Under the pieces are notes generated by a model. That model was given only the letters and a program-made list of their open reading frames with translations, did not search any database and was not told where the DNA came from. A stretch of 64,000 nt of DNA from Salinigranum marinum (lineage in GTDB: Archaea > Halobacteriota > Halobacteria > Halobacteriales > Haloferacaceae). Position 1 is the first letter of the stretch. The number at the start of each line of letters is the position of its first letter. Shown here piece by piece: positions 34,598-44,500 of the stretch. The DNA is taken from the NCBI RefSeq assembly GCF_024228675.1, contig NZ_CP100462.1, positions 1-64,000 of the forward strand, written 5' to 3'. The translations under genes were made by a program, and so were the position numbers.

Positions 34598-36217
34598 TCA
34601 GTCCTGCTGGCGTCGCCAGACGACGGCCCCTAAGCCGACGACGACGACGACGCCGACGATCGCCGGAATCGGGAGCCCACCGCCACCGCCTTCGGGTTCG
34701 ACGACGTCGACGGCGACCTTGTACGTCTTCGAGAGCTCCGTGTCGCCGTCGGGCGTGGTGTACTGGACGTCGACCGAGACCGGGTACTGTTTGGTGAGCG
34801 CGTCGCCGCCCGCACTCGCCGCGACCTGGATCTCGGTCGATTCGCCGGGGGCGAGCGCGGGGACGAACGCCTCGTCGTCACTGCTGCCGAGGGGGTCGTT
34901 GAAGTACGTCTTCACGCTGACCTCGCTCAGCGGCTCGGCCCCGTTGTTGGTGAGTCGGAGCGTGACCGTGTCCGAGCCTCCGCGTTCGAGCGTCGACTCG
35001 ACCGGTTCGACGGTGAAGCGGTCCCGTCTGGTCTCCACCGCGACCGCCCGACGGAGCGTGGTGCTGGTGCGGTCGTCACCCGCCTCGTTCTGGTAGTTGA
35101 CGTCGAAGCTGAACTGCTGGCGACCCGCCGACGCCGCGTCGCTGACGTCGACCTCGAATGAGAACGACTGACTGTCGCCGGCCGCCAGGCTCGACAGGGC
35201 GTACTCGGTCTCGGTGAAGTCGAGGTTCTGCGACCCGCCGGAGACGACGAGGACCGGCTCGTACACCGTCGCGGGACCGTCGTTCGTGACCGTCCCGGAG
35301 ATCGTCCCCTCCTGGCCGACCCTGAGCGTCGAATCGAGGTCCGACAGCGAGAAGGACTGCTCGTCGCGCGGCGTGACGCCGGTGACCATCTCCGGGGCGG
35401 TCTGCCGCACGCCGTCGGTGTCGGTGTAGTCGACCGTGGCGGTCAGGGAGTACTCGCGCTGGATGGCGTCCTCCGTCGCCGACAGCGCGTACGTCACCTG
35501 CTTCGTCTCCCCGGGCTGCCAGCTCCCGACGAACGAGTCCGCGCTGTTGGACTCGGTGCCGAACGAGAGTTCGTCGCTCGACGAGGCGACCGAGACGCGG
35601 GCGTCTCGCGCTGGTTCTGTCCCGACGTTCCGGACGGTCATCGTGGCCTCACCGCGGTCACCGATCTGCGTCGTCGACTGGGTGTCGACTACCTCGAACC
35701 GCGGCGCGTCGACGACGCGGATCGTGATGGTCTGGTCCCCGCTGAACGTCGACTCGGAGAACTCCGGCTCGCCGCTTCCGAGCGTGACGATGCGCGTGTA
35801 ACTGTAGCTGACCTCGACGGGGACCTCGTAGGCACCCGGCGGCGTCCCCTCGGGGACCGTCAGCGAGATCTGGACCGGGCCGGCCGTCCCCGTCGGGACG
35901 TTCCCGACGGGGATCGCCTCGGTCTGGACGTCGATGGGGCTGTCGCGGGCGTTGAGTTCGACTACCGTCCCGCGTGCCGTGGTCACTCGGTCGACCCAGA
36001 CGGTGCTTCCGTCCTGGATCAGTTCGCCGTCGTTCGAGAGGTAGACGTCGAGCGTCGTCTCCTCGCCCGGCGTGACCTGGTTGTTCGGGACGTAGACGTC
36101 GACGTTCGGCTTGCCGATCACCTGCTCCTGTGACTGTGCGACGACGAGCGGCGCACCGACCGACGCGAGCACGACTGCGAGACAGAGCCCGATCAGCGGA
36201 GTCGGTTTCGATTTCAT
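34598..36217 (-). CDS. CARDB-type (COG1361-like) surface protein partner of the MMPL exporter
   Basis: This 539-residue secreted protein has a Sec-type signal (KPTPLIGLCLAVVLASVGAP), then about four Ig-like CARDB/NEW3-type beta domains marked by repeated phrases such as NDGxx, ERGGSDTVTLRLTNNGAEPL and PGExT/PGESTEI. One C-terminal membrane helix (LPIPAIVGVVVVVGLGAVV) ends in RRQQD. It thus presents beta domains outside and anchors at the C-terminus. Tight coupling to the MMPL gene suggests an accessory role in substrate hand-off, comparable in position to a periplasmic adaptor. That role is inferred. Confidence 0.85.
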   Translation of the reverse strand: MKSKPTPLIGLCLAVVLASVGAPLVVAQSQEQVIGKPNVDVYVPNNQVTPGEETTLDVYLSNDGELIQDGSTVWVDRVTTARGTVVELNARDSPIDVQTEAIPVGNVPTGTAGPVQISLTVPEGTPPGAYEVPVEVSYSYTRIVTLGSGEPEFSESTFSGDQTITIRVVDAPRFEVVDTQSTTQIGDRGEATMTVRNVGTEPARDARVSVASSSDELSFGTESNSADSFVGSWQPGETKQVTYALSATEDAIQREYSLTATVDYTDTDGVRQTAPEMVTGVTPRDEQSFSLSDLDSTLRVGQEGTISGTVTNDGPATVYEPVLVVSGGSQNLDFTETEYALSSLAAGDSQSFSFEVDVSDAASAGRQQFSFDVNYQNEAGDDRTSTTLRRAVAVETRRDRFTVEPVESTLERGGSDTVTLRLTNNGAEPLSEVSVKTYFNDPLGSSDDEAFVPALAPGESTEIQVAASAGGDALTKQYPVSVDVQYTTPDGDTELSKTYKVAVDVVEPEGGGGGLPIPAIVGVVVVVGLGAVVWRRQQD

Positions 36218-36236
36218 ATATGAATCCCAATCATTT

Positions 36237-36248
36237 GAACGACCGTTC
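36237..36248. promoter_or_regulatory. Dyad GAACGACCGTTC upstream of the CARDB-MMPL operon
   Basis: Five-base arms around AC lie 20-31 bases before the start at 36217. The position overlaps where core promoter elements of a leaderless transcript would sit. The TetR gene ends this cluster, so this is a reasonable candidate operator. Confidence 0.35.
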
Positions 36249-36363
36249 GATTAGTCAGTCGAATCGGGGATGGTTAAACGGAGTGAAACCGCAGTAAACG
36301 GTCACTCAGTTCATTCGGGAAGCGCCGGCGCCTGGGGATCTCGGCGGCGACCGCCCGCGCCGA

Positions 36364-36894
36364 TCACTCGGGCGTGTCGGAGACGACGCGCCCGTGAACG
36401 TCGATCTCGCCGTTTCGGATGCGCGTGCTACTGATCCGGGTGCCGTCCTCGGCGATGACGAACGGTGGGGTGTGTACTTCCAGCGGCCGGCGTCCCTGTT
36501 CGATGCGGTGCCGGTTGAGTTCGTGCGCGCGACGCTGGGCCTTCGCCTCGGGCGAGACGACGAGCGCGTCGACGTCCTCCCGGGTCGCCGCGGGTCCCTG
36601 CGTGTCGGTCAGTTCGATGATCTCGTAGCTGGCGGTGTACGCCCCACCGATCCGGTCGAGTTCGTCGTCGAGGGCCGCCCGCCGTTCGTCGAACGAACCG
36701 AGCAATTCGGCGTGGGCCGGGTCGCTCCGCGTCCGCTTCGCGAGCGTCGTCGAGGTGAGGCCGACGACGACGTGTCCCGCAGCCGGGCCGTCGTGACTGG
36801 CGGTCTGGAACGCCTCGTGCAGGAGGGCACGGTGGCCGTTGTGGAGGGGGGTGAACGTCCCGCCGAGGATCGCCGTTCGTTCGGTGTCCGTCAC
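36364..36894 (-). CDS. coaD: Phosphopantetheine adenylyltransferase, archaeal type
   Basis: This 176-residue nucleotidyltransferase of CoA synthesis transfers AMP from ATP to 4'-phosphopantetheine. The nucleotide motif GGTFTPLHNGHRALL (residues 11-25) holds the HxGH-equivalent site, and ISSTRIRNGE is the conserved second motif. The fold and length fit archaeal PPAT. It is divergent from the YjdF-like gene and not obviously linked in function to its neighbours. Confidence 0.9.
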   Translation of the reverse strand: MTDTERTAILGGTFTPLHNGHRALLHEAFQTASHDGPAAGHVVVGLTSTTLAKRTRSDPAHAELLGSFDERRAALDDELDRIGGAYTASYEIIELTDTQGPAATREDVDALVVSPEAKAQRRAHELNRHRIEQGRRPLEVHTPPFVIAEDGTRISSTRIRNGEIDVHGRVVSDTPE

Positions 36895-37081
36895 ACCCGC
36901 GCTTCGGCCCCGGCCCCCGTATAACTACAGGCTCCCGGCGTCCGACCGGCGGCTCGACGCCCGCTGTCCGACGCAGGGTCGCCGCCCCGGTACGACCGTC
37001 TCCGGCCGGGGTCGAACGCGGTCCAACGCACGACACGAACGTTTTTCGCCGCCCGTGCCGACTGTCAGAGGTGGATCACTC

Positions 37082-37657
37082 GTGACCGAAGAGAGTCAGA
37101 CTCCGCTCACGGACGCGGCCGAACGGGGGATCCGTGTCGCGCTCGTCGCCGTAGCGGTCGTGGGGGTTCGACGGCGGGATCCGAGTGCCGTGGCCAACGC
37201 CGCCGTCGCGCTCGCGGGCACCTTCCTCCCGGACGCCGTCGAACGACGGTACGCCGTCACGTTCCGGCCCTGGCAACGGCTCTACACCGAGTCGGCCATG
37301 CTCACCCACGCCGTCGGGATGCTCGGTCCGTACGACGACGTCTGGTGGTGGGACCACCTCACCCACACCCACTCGGCGACGCTCCTCGGCGGGGTCGTCC
37401 ACGCGGTCGCCCGCCGCCGCGACCGCGACCCGCTACCGCACGTCCTCGCCGGGGTGGCCGGCGGCGGCGCGCTCTGGGAACTCGCCGAGTACGCGACACA
37501 CGGGCTCTCGCGTCGGATCGGGTTCGACCCCGTCCTCGTCTCGTACGGACGGACCGACACCCTCCTCGACCTCCTGTTCAACCTCGTCGGTGCGTTGCTC
37601 GTGGTCGCGTTCGCCGACCGCCTGGTCGGGAACCTCGTCCGCCGCGACGGCGACTGA
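37082..37657 (+). CDS. YjdF/DUF2238-like membrane protein
   Basis: This protein of about 191 residues has several hydrophobic segments and conserved polar positions DDVWWWDHLTHTHSATLLGG and LWELAEYATH, followed by DTLLDLLFNLVGALL. The His/Asp/Glu-bearing helices are typical of the YjdF-type family. Function is unknown. GTG 37082 is chosen because the upstream frame is compositionally different. It is divergent from coaD. Confidence 0.6.
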   Translation: MTEESQTPLTDAAERGIRVALVAVAVVGVRRRDPSAVANAAVALAGTFLPDAVERRYAVTFRPWQRLYTESAMLTHAVGMLGPYDDVWWWDHLTHTHSATLLGGVVHAVARRRDRDPLPHVLAGVAGGGALWELAEYATHGLSRRIGFDPVLVSYGRTDTLLDLLFNLVGALLVVAFADRLVGNLVRRDGD

Positions 37658-37844
37658 CGCCGGACCGTGTCGGAAATCTCCCGGGCCGCGCGCTCGTTCC
37701 CCGTCTGCCACTCGTCGTAGCGCATAAACCGCCTGCCCGTGACCGAGGTGACAACCGGCACCATGTTCCGTCCGACGCCAGCGGCCGTCGACCGCACGAG
37801 CCACCACCGCGCGGAGAGCCGCACCGCAACTCGAGGGGCTAGGG

Positions 37845-40568
37845 ATGAGTGAGTCCGCCCGACGACACGAGGAGGCGTCGACCGAGTGGCACGGCCTCTC
37901 ACGGACGGACCTGTACGACGAACTGGCGATGGGCGAGTCGGGCCTCACGGCGGAGGAGGCGGCTCGGCGGCTCGAGGAGTACGGTCCGAACGAGATCCGC
38001 GACGAGAGCTCCGTCTCCCCGCTTTCGATCTTCGTCGCGCAGTTCCAGGACGTCCTCATCTACCTGCTGATCTTCGCCGCCGCGCTCTCGCTCGCCGTGG
38101 GGTTGCTCCCGGGCCAGGAGCCGAACTACGTCGACGCGGGCCTGATCCTCCTCATCCTCTTCGGCAACGGCGTCTTCGGCTTCGTCCAGGACTACCGGGC
38201 GGAGAAGTCGATGCAGCGACTGCGCGAACTCTCGACCCCCGACGCGACCGTCGTGCGCGACGGCGAGAAGATGACTGTCGCCGCCCGCGAGGTCGTCCCG
38301 GGAGATCTCGTCGTCATCGAACAGGGCGACGCGATGCCGGCCGACGCCCGCCTCGTCGAGGCGACCAACTTGGAGACGATGGAGGCACCGCTGACGGGCG
38401 AGAGCGCCTCGGTCCCCAAGACGACCGAGCCGCTCGCCCCCGAGACCCCGCTCGCGGAGCGGTCGAACATGGTGTACATGAACACGAACGCCGTGCGGGG
38501 GCGCGGACGGGCGGTCGTCGTCGAGACGGGGATGGACACGGAGGTTGGGGGGATCGCGACGCAGATACAGGCGGCCGAGCGGGACGAGACCCCGTTCCAG
38601 CACGAGGTCGACGAACTCGGGCGTCGCATCGGCTACGGGATCGTCGGGCTGATCGGACTGATCGTCGCCGTCCAGTTCGCGTTCACCCAGGCTGGGGCGA
38701 TCTCGGTCCTCCTGACGGCGATCACGCTCGCGGTCGCCGCGGTCCCCGAGGGGCTCCCGGCCGTCGTGACGCTGACGCTCGCGCTCGGCTCACAGCGGAT
38801 GGTCGACCGCAACGCCCTCGTTCGGCGGCTCCCGGTCGTCGAGAGCCTCGGCTCCGTCGACGTCATCCTCACGGACAAGACGGGGACGCTCACCGAGAGC
38901 CAGATGACCGTCACCCGACTCTGGGTCGGCGACGAGACGTACGACGTGACCGGCTCCGGTCTCGATCCCGACGGGGAGTTCCGGCGCGACGGCGAGACAG
39001 TCGCGCCCGAGCAACTCGACCCCGTCCTCCGCTGTGGCGCGCTGTGTAACAACGCCGAGCCGGCACCCGACGCCGAGGACCGCGAGTACTTCGGCGACCC
39101 GACGGAGGTCGCACTCGTCGTCTCGGCCGCGAAAGCCGGGATCGACGGCTCCGGGGAGCGGGTCACCGAGATCCCCTTCTCGTCGGACCGCCAGCGGATG
39201 ACGGTCGTCGTGCGCGAGGACGACGGACACACCGCCTACACCAAAGGCGCGCCCGAAGTGATCCTCGACCGGTGTGAATCGGTTCTCGTCGACGGCGAGG
39301 TCAGGGAGTTGACCGACGACCGTCGGGCGGCGATCCGCGAGACGATCGAGTCGTTCGCGGGCGACGCCCTCCGCGTGCTGGGGTTCGCCCGCAAGCAGGG
39401 GGTCGACCCCGACGCCGACGAGGAGCGCCTAGAGACGGGGCTCACCTTCCTCGGACTCCAGGGGATGATCGACCCGCCGCGGTCCGAAGTCGGGGGGGCG
39501 GTCGCCGACTGTCGGCGCGCCGGCATCCGGGTCGTGATGGTGACGGGCGACAACCTCGAAACCGCGAAGGCGATCGGGGCGGAGATCGGCTTCGACCCCG
39601 CGGGCGCGATGACCGGGAGCGAGATCGCCGCCTGCTCCGACGCCGAACTCCGCGAGGCCGTCGAGGACGTCGAGGTGTTCGCCCGGGCGACGCCGGAGCA
39701 CAAGGTCCGCGTGCTGGAGGCGCTCCAGGCGAACGGTCACACTGTCGCGATGACCGGTGACGGCGTCAACGACGCTCCGGGGGTTCGGAACGCCGACGTC
39801 GGCATCGCGATGGGGATGCGCGGCACCGACGTCACGAAGGAGGCCTCCGACATGGTGCTCCGCGACGACAACTTCGCCACCATCCGTGACGCCGTCGCCG
39901 AGGGGCGGGGCATCTTCGACAACATCCGGAAGTTCGTCAACCTGCTCCTGTCGGCGAACGCCGGCGAGGTGCTCACGGTGTTCGTCGGGGTGTTGATCGG
40001 GAGCGCGCTGTTCCCGCGGCTCTTCGCGGCGCAGTCGGAGGCGCTGATCCTCACGCCCGTCATGCTGCTGTGGATCAACCTCGTCACCGACGGACTGCCC
40101 GCGCTGGCGCTCGGCGTCGACCCGAAGGCCGACGACGTCCTCGACCGCGAGCCGCGCGACAACGGCGAGAGCGTCATCGACCGGCGGGTCGCGCTCTCTG
40201 TCGTCACCATCGGGGTCACCGTCACCGTCGCCGGGTTGGCGCTCTTTTTCGAGTCGCTCCGTACGTTCGAGTCGCTCGTCCGGGCGCAGACGCTCCTGTT
40301 TACGTTCTTCGTCGTCGCGGAGATGGGCATCATCCAGGTCATCCGGCGGCGGTTCGGCGCGTCGCTCCTCTCGAACCCCTGGCTGATCGCCGCCGTCGCC
40401 GCCTCGTTGCTCCTGCAGTTGGTCGTCCTCTACACGCCGCTGGCTGGCCTCTTCGGCGTCTTCCCCCTCGAAGTCGCAGACTGGGAGCGCATCGGCCTCG
40501 CCGTCGCGGTCGTCCTCGCGGTCAACGCGCTCCTCTCGCGAGTGTACGACCGCCTGCACGCCGACTAA
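37845..40568 (+). CDS. SERCA-like Ca2+-translocating P-type ATPase
   Basis: This 907-residue P2A-type ATPase pumps cations using an aspartyl-phosphate intermediate. The actuator motif is LTGES (183-187) and the phosphorylated Asp is Asp344 in DKTGTLT. The nucleotide domain holds KGAPE, and the hinge has MVTGDN and TGDGVNDAP. Metal-site residues resemble SERCA: PEGLP in M4 (301-305), SANAGEV in M5 and NLVTDGLPAL in M6. Both Ca2+ sites therefore look present. It could also transport Mn2+. It is a single-gene unit. Confidence 0.9.
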   Translation: MSESARRHEEASTEWHGLSRTDLYDELAMGESGLTAEEAARRLEEYGPNEIRDESSVSPLSIFVAQFQDVLIYLLIFAAALSLAVGLLPGQEPNYVDAGLILLILFGNGVFGFVQDYRAEKSMQRLRELSTPDATVVRDGEKMTVAAREVVPGDLVVIEQGDAMPADARLVEATNLETMEAPLTGESASVPKTTEPLAPETPLAERSNMVYMNTNAVRGRGRAVVVETGMDTEVGGIATQIQAAERDETPFQHEVDELGRRIGYGIVGLIGLIVAVQFAFTQAGAISVLLTAITLAVAAVPEGLPAVVTLTLALGSQRMVDRNALVRRLPVVESLGSVDVILTDKTGTLTESQMTVTRLWVGDETYDVTGSGLDPDGEFRRDGETVAPEQLDPVLRCGALCNNAEPAPDAEDREYFGDPTEVALVVSAAKAGIDGSGERVTEIPFSSDRQRMTVVVREDDGHTAYTKGAPEVILDRCESVLVDGEVRELTDDRRAAIRETIESFAGDALRVLGFARKQGVDPDADEERLETGLTFLGLQGMIDPPRSEVGGAVADCRRAGIRVVMVTGDNLETAKAIGAEIGFDPAGAMTGSEIAACSDAELREAVEDVEVFARATPEHKVRVLEALQANGHTVAMTGDGVNDAPGVRNADVGIAMGMRGTDVTKEASDMVLRDDNFATIRDAVAEGRGIFDNIRKFVNLLLSANAGEVLTVFVGVLIGSALFPRLFAAQSEALILTPVMLLWINLVTDGLPALALGVDPKADDVLDREPRDNGESVIDRRVALSVVTIGVTVTVAGLALFFESLRTFESLVRAQTLLFTFFVVAEMGIIQVIRRRFGASLLSNPWLIAAVAASLLLQLVVLYTPLAGLFGVFPLEVADWERIGLAVAVVLAVNALLSRVYDRLHAD

Positions 40569-40761
40569 CTGCCCACGTCGTTGACCGGCGTCGATACCGG
40601 TGGTCAAGAACCCGGGCGACGAGACGCCGACGCGACTGCGCCCGGCCGATCGGTGTTGCGGAGAGGTCCGTCTGACGGCGAGCCGAAGCACCGGGATGGA
40701 GAGTATCAGATATGATCGCAGCGAGGAAAGCGATTTACCGGCGGTTCGATACGGTGGCCAT

Positions 40762-41532
40762 ATGACGCGACCTGGCGGCGATCGGACCGATCCGGGGGTC
40801 GCCGTCGCTCTCGGTGTCGGCCTCGTCGTTCTCGCAGCGAGCGGAGCGTTCTTTCTTCTCGGTCCCAGCCTTGCCCACCCAGCCGCCGAAATCGGTGTCG
40901 GCGGCGTCACCGCTGACGCGTTCGACGGCATGGCCGAGACGACGGACACCCATGCAACCCGAATCAGCCTCGAAACCAGAGACGATCGAACGTTCCACTA
41001 CCTGGCGTCGACCCATGGGAACGGGACGACGGTTCGGCGGTACCGGCCGCCGTCCGGTGCCGAGACCGACGACTTGGTCGTGGCGGAGTCGGTGACCCTT
41101 GACGGAACGACCTACCGGAGACTGACATACCGGACCGCGAGCGAGGTCCCGGCGGCGGCCAGCCGACCGAACGCCACCGTCGATGGGAACACCGTTTACG
41201 CCGTCGGGACCACGGCCGATCGGGGAGCGTTCGTTCCGCTGGTCGCCGACCGGGTCACCGGGGGCTTGGTGTACGCTGAGGTGGGAACGGTCACGCGCGA
41301 CGGCGAGCGACTCGTCCGGTACGACGTGATCGGCGAGCGGGGTGGACTCCCGCCGCTGTTCGAGTCGACGGCGACCGGGTTTCTACTCGTGAATCCGGAC
41401 ACGAACGTGGTCCGGTACGCTCGCGTGACCGCTCCCGATCAGGACGACCGCGTCACGGTCACGGTTCGAGCGAGCGGCGAACCTGCTCCGGTACCGGGCT
41501 GGGTCGATCGGGTCCGTTTCGAGGGGGTCTGA
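40762..41532 (+). CDS. Membrane-anchored extracellular protein, unknown function
   Basis: This 256-residue protein has one N-terminal membrane helix (VAVALGVGLVVLAASGAFFLL) and a beta-rich exterior domain. The segments RISLETRDDRTFHYLAST and DGTTYRRLTYRT, followed by VRYDVIGERGG and GFLLVNPDTNVVRYARV, suggest an outer-membrane-lipoprotein-like sorting or sensor fold, but no family is recognised. ATG 40762 precedes the helix directly. It is convergent with the large VWA/dockerin gene. Confidence 0.6.
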   Translation: MTRPGGDRTDPGVAVALGVGLVVLAASGAFFLLGPSLAHPAAEIGVGGVTADAFDGMAETTDTHATRISLETRDDRTFHYLASTHGNGTTVRRYRPPSGAETDDLVVAESVTLDGTTYRRLTYRTASEVPAAASRPNATVDGNTVYAVGTTADRGAFVPLVADRVTGGLVYAEVGTVTRDGERLVRYDVIGERGGLPPLFESTATGFLLVNPDTNVVRYARVTAPDQDDRVTVTVRASGEPAPVPGWVDRVRFEGV

Positions 41533-41550
41533 CCCGCCCGCGCCGGCCAG

Positions 41551-44500
41551 TCAGTTCTCCCTGATCACTCCCGAACCGCGGAACTGGCCGTACACCCTAC
41601 TCCCGTCCGATACCCCCCCGAGGAAGCTGTCTTCGCTGACCTTGTCGAACACCAGCGTGTTCCCCCGTGCCTTCCTGATCTCCGTGTCGCCGTCGAATTT
41701 GGCGTTCTCGATACGAGTCCGGATCTGTCCCGCCGCCTCGTCCAGCGCCTCGTAAATCAGTTCCTTCGTGGTACTCCTGAAGTTCACGTTCAGCGTGAGG
41801 CCGTAGTACTGACTGTAGACGAACTGCGCTGCCAACACTCCGTTCTTGAGGTTCTGCACCGCGGTGTTTACGACCTGGTTGACCTGGTTGACCCCGAAGT
41901 TGCGGACGCCGTAGGGGGTCGACTCGACTACGAACCGCTCCTGTCCGCCGCTCGTCCCCCGGGCGAACGGGCTATCGCCGTCTATCGTGGTGACGAACTG
42001 CAACTGTCCGAGCCGCGTGACGGAGTACTCGGCGAGGTCGCCGTCGAGTTCGATCACGAGATCGGCTTTCGCCGTGTCGTTCCCGGGGTCGAACTCGACC
42101 GTCGAGCCCCCACGGATGGTGGCTCCGTTCTGTGGGTTCGTGAGCTCGATCGAGCCGCCGTCGATGGGATCGGCGGCCGGTCCGGCGATCCGCTTCTGTA
42201 CGACCGCCTTCACCAGCACATACGACTTCCCGTCGCGCAGTTGGTTGTCGTCGAGTTCGCCACTAAGCCAACTCGGTGGGACGTTGCTGCTACCGAACCC
42301 CAACACCGGAATCCCTCGACTAATGTCGCCGTCCTTCGTGTACGCGCCCGCGAGAACGGCGGTCTGAGTATCGGAGCCGAACTGCTGGTTACCGTTCTCG
42401 TCCGTCCTGGTCATTACCTCCAGCGAGACGAACAGCCGCTCGGCGACGAAGGGGTTCGACCCGTTCGCCAGTTCCTGCTTGTCCCCGAGCCCCGCGTCGT
42501 CGGTGTTCGCCTTCGTCGGGTCGGACGTCGCCACGGCGATCCACGCGCCCTGCTTGGCGTCTTCGGGCACGAACCGTTCGGCCGCCGCGGTGACCGCGTC
42601 GTTCCGGTCAAGCAGGGTGACCTCTTGGCTGTCGTTCAGCCCGTCGTCGTCGGTGTCGGTCGCGTTCGGGTCACTGTAGACGACATCGCCCATGTCCGGA
42701 CCGGCGGGGATGTAGATCCCGTTGCGCTCGGCCACGTCGTACAGCCCGTCACCGACGCCTTCATCATTGTCCTGGTACTTGACCTGGTCCCCGATGTCGC
42801 CGAAGGCGTCGCCGAGATCCGTCGAGTCGGTGACCGTGATGAACTCACCACCGGTCTCCAGTGCGATCCTCCGGAGCAGATCCTCGTCCGCGCTATCCCC
42901 GACGGCGACGGTGTTGATCGTGACACCCTCGTCGGCGGCCTGCCGGGCCTGACCCATCGCGCCGCCGGAGCCCCGCCCGTCGGAGAGCAGGACCATCACC
43001 TGGTCGTGCGAGGAAACGCCGTTCGTGTTGTGTTGTCTGCGGGCCTCCCTGAGTCCGGAGCCGATTTCTGTCCCGCCGCTCGCCCTGAGGCCGGCGATGC
43101 TCGACCGGACCGCGTCAAAGTCGTTCGTGAGCGGCTGTTTCGTGTCGGCCGCGAAGTCAAACCCGATCACCGACGCCTGATCGCCCGGCCCGAGCGCGTC
43201 GACGAACTCCCGTGAGGCGCGCCTGGCGTCGGCGATCTTGTCTCCGGACATGCTCCCGCTCGTGTCGATTACCAGCGTCGCGTCGACCGGGTTTACGTCC
43301 CCTCCACCGCGCGGCCGGGTGGGTTTCGTCACGCTGATGCGGTCAATGAACTCGTTCCCGTTCGCCAGCGTCAGGTACGAGAAGTCGTCCACCTCGGCGG
43401 TTGCGGTGCCGTTCGCCACGGTCGTGTTGATCACGTGCCAGCGCCCGTCGTCGTCCGGCGACCACTTCAACAGCGTGAGGTTCCCCGGGTCGTCGCCGTC
43501 GAGATCGTCCGGGACGTCGAAGCGCACAGTCCCGCCGTCGATCGGCGTCCGGTTCTTGACGTGGATGACCGGTGACTTGCGGAACTCGTCGTCGTCGGTC
43601 TGCGAGACACGGTCGACCTCGACGCCGCTGGCGATGGTGTACGGACCGGTGATGTCAACCGTCGCGGTGGTGTTCGGCACTGGCATTGTCACGTCGTACG
43701 TCGCTTGATCGTCCGAGACCCCGTCACCGTCGGTGTCCCGCGACAGCGGGTCGCTCCCGAGGGCGACCTCGTCGCCGTCAGGCACCCCGTCACTATCAGT
43801 GTCCTCGTCGGTCGGGTCCGTCCCGTGGGTGTTCACCTCGGGGCCGTCGCGGAGACCGTCGTCGTCGGTGTCGGTCGTGCCGATTTCGGTCCCCCTCGCG
43901 CGCTCGTCACCCGTCGAGAGCCCGTCGCCGTCGAGGTCGTCGGCCGCGTCGGCTGTCCCGTCACCGTCCGTATCGGCGACCGTCGGATCGATCCCCGGGT
44001 ACCTGCTCTCGAACGCGTCCGGGAGTCCGTCACCGTCCGTATCGTTCGCGAACGGGTCGGTGTCCAGCAGTCGCTCCCGGTAGTTGATCAGCCCGTCGCC
44101 GTCGGGGTCCTCGCGCCCGTCGATGAGCCCGTCGTCGCCGGTGATCGCGGTGTTCACCGTCGAGTTGCTGTCCACGTCGGCCGGGTCGGTCCCGGTGACG
44201 TTTCGCTCGTAGGCGTCGGGCAAGCCGTCGCCGTCGCGGTCCTCGCTCGGGATCTGCAGCACCGCCCGGAAGAGCCGCTGGACGTCGCCCACGTCGACCC
44301 GGGAGTCGTCGGTGTAATCATACGCCGCCGTGTTGTTCTGCACTGCCGTTCGGTTCAGGTTGGCGAGAAGTGCCTGCGTGTCCGCGACGCTCAATTGCCC
44401 GTCGCCGTTGACGTCCTGGTACCGCCCGTCACCGTCGAGATCCGTCGGGGGGGACCCCGGGATGACCGGCGGGAGCCCCGTCGCGTTCGTGTCGTTCGTC

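Noticed and set aside
31805-34633. 942-codon open frame on the plus strand
   Set aside because: It is antisense to the MMPL exporter. Its translation is Arg/Asp/Glu/Gly-rich without domains, a common artefact of GC-rich haloarchaeal genes.
39429-40949. 506-codon open frame on the minus strand
   Set aside because: Antisense to the P-type ATPase; Arg/Asp-rich translation with no recognisable fold.
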